Translations under genes and position numbers: made by a program | From: Erythrocercus mccallii | Taxonomy: Eukaryota; Chordata; Aves; Passeriformes; Dicruridae | DNA: 64,000 nt | Assembly: GCA_013397435.1 (NCBI GenBank) | Contig: VZRG01002973.1 | Span: forward strand, 1-64,000 | Direction: 5' to 3' | Notes under the pieces: generated by a model | The model's database searches: none | The model's input: only the letters and a program-made list of their open reading frames with translations | What the model was told of the DNA's origin: nothing | Part shown: piece after piece, positions 25,807-36,900 of the stretch | Layout of the letters: every line of letters starts with the position of its first letter | Numbering within the stretch: position 1 is the stretch's first letter

Positions 25807-27256
25807 ATTCCTCAACCAGAATAGTACTGAATTTCTCTAGAAAGAAGACATGCATACATGCTTTTTCCATCACTGCATTTATTAAACATTTATTAAACAA
25901 AGTGGGTGTGTAGTGTATGCTTCTGAGAGATAAAGATGGAAAATCCGGAAAAAAGGCTAACTTGTACTTTTTTGTCCAATGCTAGTCTAACCTTTGCAAA
26001 TGGTTTTGTGGCAGTAGAATTTTAAAAAGCCAAAACTGGTACATCTGATGTGGGTAGAAGCTGTCCAAAGAACTATTATGTCTTTACTATATATTGTAGG
26101 GTGTGAGAGATGTAGGGTGCCCTGAATTCCAGTTCATCACCACTACTTTTTTGCCTCCTGTAAAAAAAAAATTCTGAATTAGTTAAAAATGAAAAGGAAT
26201 GGAAAGTGTAGATAGTTCAAATACTACTATAGAAGCCAGTTATCTGAGTAAGAACAGTTTAATACAAGATTTTTAAACACTCTCTGCTGAAATGCTCATT
26301 TCATTTCTGTCCCAATTTTTTCCTCTTTAAGATTGGTCTGGAAGTTTCCCAGGCCCACAGGACCTGTGCTGAACTTTCACTGTGTGTCCTTCTGTCCAGA
26401 TGCTTGAAAATTTCCCAGTACATTCTTTTTGTGGGTGTTCACTTTATAATTCATGCTATTATGGATGCTGATCATTCCAGCAAATGGCCTGAGACTTTGC
26501 AGAAGGAGTTCTAAAATACTTGCTGTTTCCTCTGAACAGTAAAAGATTATAAATAAAATCTTATTTAGTATTTCTTACTTTGTTTTCTCTTTGCTCTCGG
26601 ACTCTGCTGGGCACACACATCTCCAGGGGCCTCCTCTCCAAACCCTATGTATGTACTTTGACTTCCATGGCCTCTGCTTAAGTTCTGGCTGGCTGTCCTT
26701 CTATCCCTCTCAGGCTTTTCACTTTTAGGACTGTGCTGAAAAGTCTATTGCCTTATCTCCTCCTTTTCTTGGGACCTGCAGAGAGCTGCTTTTACCTGTG
26801 CTGTCTTTGTTCTGCCAGACTCAGGTTTTTTTACTTCTTAATGGCCACCTCATTTAAAAACAGTCATCCCAGCACCCTTTCCCTTTCTTTGTTATCCTGC
26901 ACAACTGTATGACTGACTGTATGGCTATGAAAGGAAAACTTTTGTGACCAAAATTAGTAAAAGTACCATCCCTGGAAATATTTATAGGTATCACGTGTCT
27001 GAGGAGAACTTACACAAAACCAGGGACAAAGGAAAGCATAACAAGTGGGAACAGGCTGTAGAGAAATTGGAAGAGAGGCCGAGTTAAATCTCATTCTGTA
27101 CCTAAGACATTCAGCTTGGACAGCTGTAACCTAAAGGAACTGATTCTGGTGCTGTGTTTATCAAGTTTTAAACATTTAGTAAGATAAAGAAGACCAAGTA
27201 GAAAGCTATAAAGCATCACAGATTCAATCTGTGCAAGACTTTTCTTTGACTCTTTG
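25807..27256. other. Intron 2 sequence, nothing recognised
   Basis: Non-coding sequence with scattered pyrimidine-rich segments (26600-26900); no supported feature. Confidence 0.5.
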
Positions 27257-27260
27257 ATAG

Positions 27261-27999
27261 TGTTATAAATGAATAATTGCCAATTCGATCATTAGTAAAA
27301 AGAATAAATTTATTGATTACAAAATGGATAAAATTTGAATAAGGAAAAGCAAGCCACGAACCAAAGTCCAAAGTGCCGACCTAGGAACCGGCACTTGGTG
27401 GAACAGCATGATGGCGTCCAAATGGACACTCCTGTCTGCTCCACAAACTGTCTTCTGTGCTTCAGGTTTTTATACTGTTTCTAGTAGACTCTGGCTAAGG
27501 TGCACAATGAGAGAATACAGTTTCTTTTGATAGGAAGAAGGTTTCCTGGAATGAAACAATGTAGTTTCTGGCGTGGCTGGGTGTTTCCTGGGCTTGAAAT
27601 AAAGGCAGTGTCGGCTTCTTAGTGCAGCTGAAAAGAGCCTCGCTTCAGCTACACAGAAGAGTTTATGGTTGTCGTTGGCCGATGATGGTCCAGGCCATTT
27701 TTATTAAGTATCCAGTTTATCTGAAAGGGTTGTTTTGGGAAGACTTGCTCCAGCTTTTGATAAGAGTATAACAGTCCTTTCACACCTCTCCCATATGAAT
27801 GGTGTGGCTGTTGCTATGTGGGAGCCTGTCTCTTATCTCTGGAATGTAGGTGTGATCTCCACCCTGGAACAGCAGTGTCTTGTATTTTGGTAGCTTTTCC
27901 TGGAAAATCTTGTTTTATAAAAAGACTATTTCTGAATCATAACAATATAGTCTCATAAAATAATCCGGCACTAATTATCCCTTAGATTCATCTATAACA
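27261..27999 (-). mobile_element. Solo LTR, ERV1-like family (copy B)
   Basis: The 739-bp block starts TGTTATAAATGAATAATTGC and ends CATCTATAACA, flanked by a perfect 4-bp ATAG duplication (27257-27260 and 28000-28003). It shares its ends and internal order with the LTR at 19207: a GGCACTTGGTGG segment, a TATA-like element on the - strand near 27465-27477 and AATAAA at 27309-27314. It is antisense to NDUFAF2, with no internal viral sequence. Confidence 0.88.
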
Positions 28000-28003
28000 A
28001 TAG

Positions 28004-29068
28004 GGTATTTGTGTACTGGTCCTGGGAGGTTACTGAATACAAGACCAAGGGTTTAATCCCAAAGGACTTGTCTGGAAATTTTATCCTAAAGATGTTAGTT
28101 TTGAGCGCTCTGCAGGATTGAATTATCTACATTCTCAAAGCTGTGAATTTTATGAAAAGTTCTGAAATGTCCATTAAGGCTTTTGTAAAACTAAAACAGA
28201 ATCCCTTGTGTTATCCTTAGTGTTAGCTCTTTGTATACATAAAATTCAATTAATTTTAATTTTAAAAATCCAAAAGTGTGTTTCCTCTTGTACTATAGTT
28301 TTAAATTTAGAATGCAATCCATATGTATTATACAAATATTCCCTGTTTCTGTTTAGGTGAAGTCTCTTATATTTTACTTCAAAGTGTGAGTACCTACTTT
28401 TCCTTAGGTAGTATGGATGCACACAACAGATAACGTTTCTGTATTTTAGTTCTGAATGTTTACCTACTGAAGAATGTGTAATTTACCTCCTCAAGACATG
28501 TCAATAGTGCTCATGAGGGGAGATTTGTAATTTTACAGAGATTTCAGGAGGTGGCATGCTTCATGCAGCATTTTATTGCCATCTACTCCTAATCTCTTCT
28601 TTTTCTTGGTAATATTTAGTGATTAATGGGAGTCTTAATTTGCATGTTCACTTTTATGGTCATTGCAGTGTGTTATCTGCCAGTAGGAGCCTTAAAGTTC
28701 AATGAAAATTTCATGCATACTAATAGGAATGCAAATGAGTGCTGATGAAAGAATGCAAATGTCTCAAGGTAAGAAATGTCCAGCTTACTTGCCAAATTCC
28801 TTTCAGACAAAAGTGGAATTAAGATGAGTGCATCCAGATAAAAGTAGAAGCAGCAATTTTAAATGGAGGCAATGATTCCTTTTGCCAAAGCTTTGGAGGG
28901 CAAGGAGGATGTTTTGGTTGCACTCAGTATGTATATGTTACCTTCTCTGCCAGGTTTAAAACATCTTGGCTAACAATGGTGATGGCATTTTGTTTTGTTA
29001 GCCTGGGACATGGGAATGCCATGTAAAAATTTTTTCCAGCTATAACTGTCAACTGTAATGTGAGGGTG
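28004..29068. other. Intron 2 sequence, nothing recognised
   Basis: AT-rich non-coding sequence between the copy B LTR and the provirus; no supported feature. Confidence 0.5.
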
Positions 29069-29072
29069 GTCA

Positions 29073-29374
29073 TGGGCTAGAGACAGACACAGGATACAGT
29101 AACTCCTGAGTTCTGAGCAACAGCTAACCACTTTATTTTTCCAAGCTTCCTTTTGTAGCCTGTTTGAATTTCCCAGGCTTGAGAAGTCTATTCGTTGGGA
29201 ATCTCTGCACCGCCCAGATCTCTGGCCAGTGGTGTATCTGCATCCAGTGCTTAATGGGATTAGGTGAGATCTTTGTTCCTCTAGGGACTTCTAGAACAAG
29301 CCAGGTCAGCTGAGTTGGGTCTGTTATGATCAGGCTCATTATGTCTAGCTGTAAACCAGCTGTACATTGTTACA
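29073..29374 (-). repeat. 3' LTR of the provirus
   Basis: On the - strand it starts TGTAACAATGTACAGC and ends TCTAGCCCA. A purine-rich tract (AAACAAAGAGAGGAGA) sits immediately upstream, as expected for the plus-strand primer. AATAAA is at 29132-29137. Confidence 0.9.
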
Positions 29375-29799
29375 TCTCCTCTCTTTGTTTTTATTGAAGA
29401 TGTAAATTCTTTTCTGTTATCCTATTTGCAAGGGCCCTTTTGCAGATAAGGTAACAGAGGACAGTGTGGGTTTAATTTGAATGAGGTTTTGACAGACTTA
29501 ATTCTCTTTAGCCAGTGATGTGTCTCATGTACCACTAGAGTTGCAGCACTCACTTCCAGGAGCTGTTAGGCAAGATATCAATTTAGGCTGGTATGTTAAC
29601 TGCTTATGGTTACAAATTATAACACAAAAACAAGAATACATTCAACCTTTAGAACAATGAGAAAAACTAATTAACAGAAGAACAATTTGTAAACAGAAAA
29701 AACACTTTATAAACAGAAAAACAATTTTTAAACAAATAAAGTCCTTAAATTAAATGCTACTTTTAGAGTCCCAGATCTCCATGAGGTAGGTGATTAAGT

Positions 29800-31250
29800 T
29801 GTTTCATTCATCGTTCCACACATGGCTCCACAACATTTGTTGAAGGGCTGTCAGGAGGATGCTGCCTGTGGTCTTGGACAGGGCATAGGGCAGGACAGAC
29901 ATATCTGGCAGGTACCCAATGTGTTCCAGTGTCCATAGAAACACAGGCATACCCCCATCCCCACGTAATGGGATTCAACGGATCTCCCCACTTATTGGTG
30001 AAAAGGTCTCATACCATTATCTTGAGTTTTGGCAACTGATTATCACCAGATGACTGTAGTGATAGGAAGTGATTTAAAATTACTGGGTTCTGGACTTCTC
30101 TAATACTCTCAAAAGATTCAGTGTATATACAGCCTTAGCTACTGTGCTCTCTGGGGATTCACCACACATTCACGCCTTTTGTTTTTCAAGTAAATGGTTT
30201 AAAGGGCCATGTGCTCTTTCTACGATGTCTTGTCCTGTTGCTAAACAGGTGGTGTGACACACCCCAGAGCTGTAGGAAATGTCTTGGTTTTCTTCTAAAA
30301 TGTATGCAGGGCCATTGTCTGTTTTGATGGAATGGGGGATACCTAAGGCAGCAAAGACTGATCACCAATGTGCAATGGCATCCTGACCTTTTTCTCCTGT
30401 GTTTACTGTAGCCCGTATTGCTGATGAAAAGATGTCAATGGATAAATGTACATCCGAATTTTTGACATCTGAATTCAGGGATATGTGTGACATCATTTTG
30501 ACAGACTTGCAAAGCTCATAGTCCACTATCGCTGTGGTAATAATCTCCCTGCTAGCTCTGGTTTTCCGCATGAGCATTAAAGAGTGGGACACCTACTCCA
30601 GGCAAAGCGGTGGAGCAGGCGTCTCTGAACTCCTTGGTTCAGCAGCTTAGAAACCTTTCTTCAGCACAGGCAGAGGACAGGGAATGAGGAATGGAGATCT
30701 GCTGTCTCAGATCCAAGGCTTTTTATTATCTGAATTGCCGCGAAAGACAGACCTCAAAGCCGTGGGCTCTGCAGGCTATATACTCTTACGGGCTCAGACA
30801 CACAGTCACTTCCAGCTAATCGCGTGAAAATGAGAAAAGGTAAACGTAAACTTGGGGACTAATGAAAAATCAGTAATAGGCAAACACATTATACAGGCAA
30901 ATGAAATTTGTTTTGGGGAGAGATTGCCTTAGAACTTTGAGGAAAATTGGGCAGTGGTCTGGATGACTGGCAGCAGCAGGTTCTGAGACAGAAACCCAGA
31001 CTGAGACTAAACAAAGGACACCATAACCTTAGAAACTTTCAAAACTTGAGCAAACTGCAACAGTCCATGAGGGTTTACCCCCATCTGCAGTGGTGCAGTG
31101 TGGCCTTGGCAGTCAGCACTGGTGTTAACTATATTACGATCCTCTCTGTTTGACAGCTGGAACTGCCATAGTAATGCTGGAACATCTTGGTGGAAAAAAT
31201 CATGATATGCCTTTGCTTGTGCCATCACATCTAGCTGTGGTGCTGTTCAG
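29800..31250 (-). pseudogene. Proviral integrase, interrupted by a nested insertion
   Basis: The N-terminal zinc-binding region lies near 31120-31220 (AYHDFFHQD; one expected Cys reads Ser). The catalytic core is split by the 30514-31049 insertion and resumes with VHLSIDIFSS and KTDNGPAY (30302-30325). The C-terminal part includes WGWGYACV and RYVCPALC near 29880-29975. The core has at least one frameshift besides the insertion. A purine tract and LTR follow after about 400 bp without env. Confidence 0.8.
30514..31049 (-). mobile_element. LTR-like element nested in the integrase
   Basis: The 536-bp segment interrupts the integrase where only a few residues are expected. A 5-bp GCAAA occurs on both sides (30509-30513 and 31050-31054). 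Inside, the - strand has TATATA (30777-30782) followed by AATAAA (30722-30727), the layout of an LTR. The ends are not clean TG/CA, so the boundaries are approximate and the family is not identified. Confidence 0.6.
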
Positions 31251-31254
31251 GCAT

Positions 31255-31644
31255 GGCTAGCTAGCTTATCTGCTTAAGCATTGCCCTCTGTGATGAAGCC
31301 TGGTAAATTCGTGTGACTTCTGATGTGTAACATGCAATAGGGGCAAGTTCTGCCTTGGATAGTGTGGCACAGAGTTTTTAGTAAATCAAATAGTTGTGTG
31401 CTATCCAACTGCATTTAGCAGTGCTCAATCTCGTTTTTGTGTGTATCAGCAACATAGGCAGAGTCAGTCACAACATTTAGAGGAGTGTGGGGAAAATGTT
31501 GGAAAGCCATAGTCATGGCACATAGTTCTACTAACTGCAGTGATCCTCCAACATTTGCCACTCACCTCACTCTTTCCATGTTACAATGGCTTTTCCCATT
31601 ATCCCAGAACCATCAGTGAACACTGTAACACCTTTTAATGGTGT
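31255..31644 (-). pseudogene. Proviral RNase H remnant
   Basis: TDGSG (31603-31617) carries the first catalytic Asp, and a VTDSAYVA motif lies further on in another frame. Several stops interrupt the region. Confidence 0.7.
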
Positions 31645-32223
31645 TTAGCTGTTTAGAGGTTTTGGAGAGAGTTCAGTTTCTTCACTCAATTTCAGCAGTC
31701 TATGGCTTGGTAAATGGTAAGCGATTTGTCCTGAAAAATGTTGCAAAGCACTTTGCAAGGCTGTATTGTTACCAAAACACCATTCAAATTGCACTTGTGT
31801 CACAGGAGTAGTAATTTTTGAAGGATCTCTAGCATTTAATTGTAAACACCTGCAGCAACATTTGATAGTTAACTGTGCAATTAGTTCAAAGATGGTGGGT
31901 GCAATCTTTTTTGGTTGGTGAGGTAGAAACATCCATGCTAGTATTTGCAAATGATCAGACCAGTGTGTATTCCACTGTCCAATAATATCAGTAGGATGAA
32001 AACTAACAATGAGAATAAACACAGTGATACACACCTCTGCGCATATCCAGTGGACTTGTCTGTTTGTGATGGCTTGCTCTACTGTTTCAAGAGCAGCTTT
32101 TGCCTCTGGGGTTAATTTTCTGGAGGAAGTTAATTCTGGGTCATCCTTTAGGAGGTCAAATAAAGGTGTTAATTGAGAGTTGGTGAGTCCTAGGTAAGGT
32201 CTGACCCAGTTGATGGTACCCAA
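31645..32223 (-). pseudogene. Proviral RT thumb/connection region
   Basis: This 192-codon open stretch begins MGTINWVRPYLGLTNSQLTP, the well-known start of the retroviral RT thumb/connection segment. It then becomes less conserved toward the RNase H boundary. It is the longest surviving open frame of the provirus, but it is cut off from the RT palm by a frame break. Confidence 0.8.
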
Positions 32224-32940
32224 AAGTTTCTGTTCATCGTTTAGAGTTAGAATTTTGGTTAAAAACTGAATTGTTTGTGGCTATAGAGTTGGATCCATTA
32301 TTTTGTGTCCCAAATATTTCCAGAATGGTTGCTGCTGTACTTTCTCTGGTGCTGCCTGCAGCCCAAATGTTTTTAATGCTTTCAACAGGCTCAGCTGAAT
32401 CACTGAGAGTTCTTTTTTCATTTGGGTTGCAATTAATATGTCATCCATGTAATGGTAACAGTATGCCCCTGGAAATTGTTCTCTCACTGATGAGCGTGCC
32501 TGAGCAATGTACCATTGATAAATTGTGGGGCTGTTTTGCATGCTTTGGGGTAGAACCGACCTTTGATAATGCTCCACTGGTGCAGCATTATTAATAGCAG
32601 GCACAGTAAAAGCAAACTTTGGAGTATCATCTGGATGCAGTGGAATAGTCAAAAAACTATTCCTAGTTAATGGAACAGTGAAAAAACTAGTCCTTTAAAT
32701 CCACAATCAGGATGTCCCTGGAGGCAGGTATCATGGTAGGGGATGGCCATATCAGGCTGGAGAGCCCCCATGCTCTCCATAACGGAATTGATCTTTCTCA
32801 AGTCATGGAGTAACTTCCACTTACCAGATTTCATTTTTATAACAAATACTGGGGTGTTTCAAGGGTTCATAGAGGACTTTATGAGTCCTTGAACCAGTTG
32901 AACCTTGAGTCGTTGAACCAGGGCTTTTAGGGCATCTAGC
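32224..32940 (-). pseudogene. Proviral reverse transcriptase, finger-palm region
   Basis: The RT region is split over frames. The N-terminal part (SGKWKLLHDLRKINSV) is near 32800. The palm has FAFTVPAINNA and the catalytic YMDD at 32440-32451. Between them a stop and a short direct duplication (about 32644-32700) interrupt the segment carrying the first catalytic Asp. It is decayed and non-functional. Confidence 0.85.
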
Positions 32941-33421
32941 TTCTCTTTTTCAAGGGACCACTGTGGTACCCACACAGTCTGAATAGCGAGCCATTTCTGG
33001 GCCTAATGTGGGGTACTTTACACCCTCTAATACAGTGGCCCCTGTCAAAAATCCCTTCCCATCCGAACTCCCCATGCAGATAGGACGTCCTCCCCCAGAG
33101 ATTAAGTGGGGCTGCAGTGATGTATGGCCGAATTGTAGCTGTTTGTCCTTCACTATTTTTTACCAAAATAGGTTTGCTGCTCAGACGGCTTTGTGCAGTC
33201 CCTCTGAGGCCAGCAACACCAGATCCAGCAGGCTTAGTGGGCCACGATAGAGGCCAAGTGTGGGCAGAGATGATGGTGACATATGCTCCTGTGTCAATTG
33301 AGCCATTGGCATTTATCTGTGAAGGTTTAGCTTGGGACGTGGTAACAGTACAAACCGTATTAGGTCTTTGCTTGCCTACAATTTGAGTCCAGCAAACCTG
33401 GGGTGGTTTGATCTGGAACAT
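32936..33421 (-). pseudogene. Proviral aspartic protease region
   Basis: A 161-codon open stretch has the retropepsin catalytic motif DTGA (33284-33295) within GSIDTGAYVTIIS. Its final portion is already out of frame with the RT that follows. It lies directly downstream of the dUTPase remnant, as in betaretroviruses. No intact pro-pol frame exists. Confidence 0.75.
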
Positions 33422-33600
33422 TGGTCTCCTTGCTGCCTGGAATTTGTTTTGGGGACAGAAAACTTAAAAGGAATGAGTTGAGCAATTCTGGTATTACCAG
33501 GGATAGTCACAGGTGGAATAGGGGTTGATATCATAGCATGTATCGGTCCTGTAAAATGTGCATCTATTACACCAGGGTGCACAAAGACACCTTGCAGTGT
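33400..33600 (-). pseudogene. Proviral dUTPase C-terminal remnant
   Basis: The short open stretch contains GVIDAHFTG and TRIAQLIPF, the substrate-pocket and core-strand motifs of trimeric dUTPases. In class II retroviruses this domain lies between gag and protease. Only the C-terminal part is present, beginning just after the 5' LTR, and it overlaps the protease frame in another phase. It is not an intact gene. Confidence 0.7.
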
Positions 33601-33602
33601 CC

Positions 33603-33904
33603 TGAGTTGGACACAGACACAGGATACAGTAACTCCTGAGTTCTGAGCAACAGCTAACCACTTTATTTTTCCAAGCTTCCTTTTATAGGCAGTTTAAATT
33701 TCCCGGGCTTGGAAAGCCTATTGGTTGGGAATCTCTGCACCACCCAGATCTCTGGCCAGTGGTGTGTCTGCATCCAGTGCTTAATGGGATTGGGTGAGGT
33801 CTTTGTTCCCCTAGGGACTTCTAGAAGAAGCCAGGTCAGCTGAGTTGGGTCTGTTATGATCAGGCTCATTATGTCTAGCTGTAAACCAGCTGTACATTGC
33901 TACA
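33603..33904 (-). repeat. 5' LTR of the provirus
   Basis: On the - strand it starts TGTAGCAATGTACAGC and ends CCAACTCA. AATAAA lies at 33662-33667. By eye it differs from its partner at about 20 of 302 positions. Confidence 0.9.
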
Positions 33905-33908
33905 GTCA

Positions 33909-36900
33909 ACTTCTAATGAAATATATGCATGTGTGCATATGTTTTTCAAATAAAATGTAATAAAGCACCCAACTACCTTGTTTCCATCAACAAATATTTG
34001 ACTATGATATAAAGCTGTTCAGTAATTTAAAAGTGGATTCACCAAAGGTGTAATACAGATCATAGGACCTTTTTCTTTATTCAACTGTATACACAGATAT
34101 ATTTTCCAAAGAGAATGCAAAATATATAAACTTCAACATATTATTTACTTGAATTTTGTTAAACCTACTGCTAACTCAGTAGGAAATTGGTTATATTTTT
34201 ATATACCTTCCTTCTCCCTTTGCTACTATGAATTTCTCTTACACCTGAGTTATGAGGTGCTGGGGCCTTTTTTGAAATGTGTTGAGTGCTCAAAATTTTG
34301 TTGATAACTTAAAAATCAAAGATTTGAAAGGCTTTAAAACATCTTCCCGTCTCAAAGAGAACCACATAAAAACTGGTGAGATTTATATATATTAGAGTCC
34401 TCCCATTCTTATCCCCGGAGATTAAGGAGTGTTCAGGTGGATTGTTAGTAAAATGTATTTCTTTTGAAAGACTGATAAAACTATTAGATGCTAAACTGCA
34501 GTGTGCTAAAATATACTGAAATCATATAATGTTTTCTTTGCTTTTAAACTTGTATTGCATCTTGAGCTTTAGGAAAAATATTTGAGAAGTGGATTTGCAC
34601 AGAGAAATATAATAATGTTTGACTAACTTCATCTTATAGATATAAAAATATTTTAGTAAATTTTCATATTATATTCCTCCCTCAGCTACATGGCAGTGAA
34701 GAAATATTTCATTAAATAATGACTCTCTTATGCAGTTCATGAGAGATATTAAAATTAATTTACTTGTAGTAATTCAGAAAATAGTATCAATATTTGTGAC
34801 AACAAGTTTTATTACCATTAAGCTGAAAAAGATTTGTACTCCTGACATTTATTAGAAAAAAGGAAGGTTAATAGCACCAATAAAGCCATGTATTCAAGTG
34901 TTGTTATAACAGGAAAGAGAAAGCTCACAGTGTTAAAACTGTGTGCATTGTTTATGTATTTAAATAGATACAGTTCTGTTATAGTAAGTTTGACATGAAA
35001 AATCTTCCTAAATTAAGGTTTGTTTCTTTGCTTTTGAGTGTTGGTAGTGAGTTCAGTTAATGATTGAAAATGTATTGTGTAGTGGTCCTTACTTCACTGC
35101 CTCTGTTCACAGGACATATGTGATTGTGTTACCCTTCATTGTTTTGTTTGCAGCTTTTTAAACGAGGTAGATAATTAAAAGATAAAATCATTTACTAGAA
35201 GTATTCCGTTCATCTGAAAATCATTAGTTAAATAACTGCTAAAAGCACAGGTGTTCTTGAAAGAAAATCAATTTTAATGTTTGTATTTCAGCAGCACTTT
35301 CTAACTGCAGCCAAATTTTTGGAGTAGTTAAATTTTTTTCTTTATGGTATCAGTTATTACAATCATCTGAAATTAAAATGCAGCTGGTGTTTTAAGAATA
35401 TATGGGCAAATTCAAAAGAAGTAAATTGATTTTTACGTGCTGAGAGCTGTGAGATTGAAAACAGTGGTACTATCCTTCCACAGGTCAGAAGCAAGGCATG
35501 GCAATGTAGAAGATGATATTTTTTTGAAAGTAATCTGTAAAATTTTGATGATTTAAAGCTTTACTTTTTATGAGACATTTTGAACTAGTACTTTTTTCCT
35601 TTTTTTTTCTCCAGCTGTATCTTTTATTGATTAGTGTCTAGTATATAGACACTATATATCTGCTATTGCTATATCTGAGATCTCTACTACCTTTTGCTTT
35701 TTTCTGAATGATAATGCTAAGTATGGACAAAGTTAATGTGTGTCAGGAGAAAAGGGCTATGTGGTAAGATTTTCTTCAATAGCATGGGGTTTTTTTTACA
35801 GTGTGTATGCAAGGGTGCCAGCTGAGAAGTGGCAGTCTCAGTTTAGTCTCTCATTTTGCCTGATTTTGCAGTTTGAGATCCTTGTAAAATGTTTGTAAGT
35901 GCTACAGGTACATGCAAAAAGTTCTGTAGTTCTATAGATTTAATAGAAAATCACTTAGTTGTATTTTGAATTACCTTGATGGGCTGTTTTTCTTTCCACT
36001 GACATAAAACTTGCAGAAAGGGTGATGTTGACTGTTCATCGCTCTGTCACTTCTCCACAATGACAGACTTGGATCTATTTTTTGTTAGGACCACTGAGAA
36101 GAGATGACAGGGACTGCTTTTAAGAAAACTAGTTAGAAAAAAACATTTAGAAGTACATGTCTTCAGGAAGTGGCATCTGATAGACAAGAACCAAAAGTAT
36201 TACCTTGCGTCATATCTTTACAGGTATTTTACCATTGAACTTTACTGTTAACCAAGCTATTGGCCTTGCCATCCTGACTAAATTCCAAGCTTTGTTCATA
36301 TGTTAATTGGAAGCTATTCTCCCTAAAACCAGTTGCATACTGCTGCTGAAGCCATTGTGTTAGTGTTTCACCTTCTATGTAATTGCATTTTCAGAAGTGA
36401 GATGATGTTATGATTCTGTGCAGGTTTTAGTGTCTGAGGCTTGTCTAAATCATTCCCTGGCTCCCCCCAAAAATACAGCACAGATGGTATTAGAAAATGA
36501 AAATATGGAATAGTTACTTCTTAAAGCATTTCTGAAACTTTGTAGATGGCAACAGGTGAAGCCAGGAATTCATGTGGATTATAGTAAAATGTTATTTTTG
36601 CTCTAATTTTCAAGCATAGTAACAAAAATCTTATGTATCAAAACAAACATATGAAATAACATTTTGCTGCATCTCAGCACTTGGAATTGGCTTTCCTTAT
36701 GTTTGTCATTCTGTTCATTACTGGCTACTTGCATTCTGCTACTAATTAATTTGAAAAATATGGGCAGAAAAGACAAATGTCTTTGAAGTATCCAACCAAG
36801 AACCTACCAGTTGCATGGATTAAAAAGGCATGAAAAAAATGCTACAATTATGGTATTTCTAAAAAGTGGTGTCAGGTCATTCCTCTAATAAAGTCTGTAA

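Larger units (their letters stand above)
29073..33904 (-). mobile_element. Reduced endogenous provirus, class II (ERVK)-like, two LTRs
   Basis: Two 302-bp LTRs (29073-29374 and 33603-33904) bound 4.2 kb of internal sequence read on the - strand. The outer flanks share GTCA (29069-29072 and 33905-33908). The internal order is dUTPase C-terminal part, protease, reverse transcriptase, RNase H, integrase, then directly a purine tract and the 3' LTR. A dUTPase region ahead of protease and a YMDD box point to betaretrovirus-like class II. No gag or env is recognisable, and the dUTPase region follows the 5' LTR almost at once, so a primer-binding site is not evident. Multiple stops and frameshifts plus a nested insertion make it non-functional. 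The 4-bp duplication is shorter than is usual for this class. Confidence 0.9.

Noticed and set aside
31645..32223. 192-codon frame as a host gene
   Set aside because: Its start matches the retroviral RT thumb/connection segment and it lies between RT palm and RNase H remnants of the same provirus.
29133..33869. Two nearly identical 68-codon frames (29133-29339 and 33663-33869)
   Set aside because: They fall in the two LTRs of the provirus, so they are repeats of non-coding sequence and not a duplicated gene.
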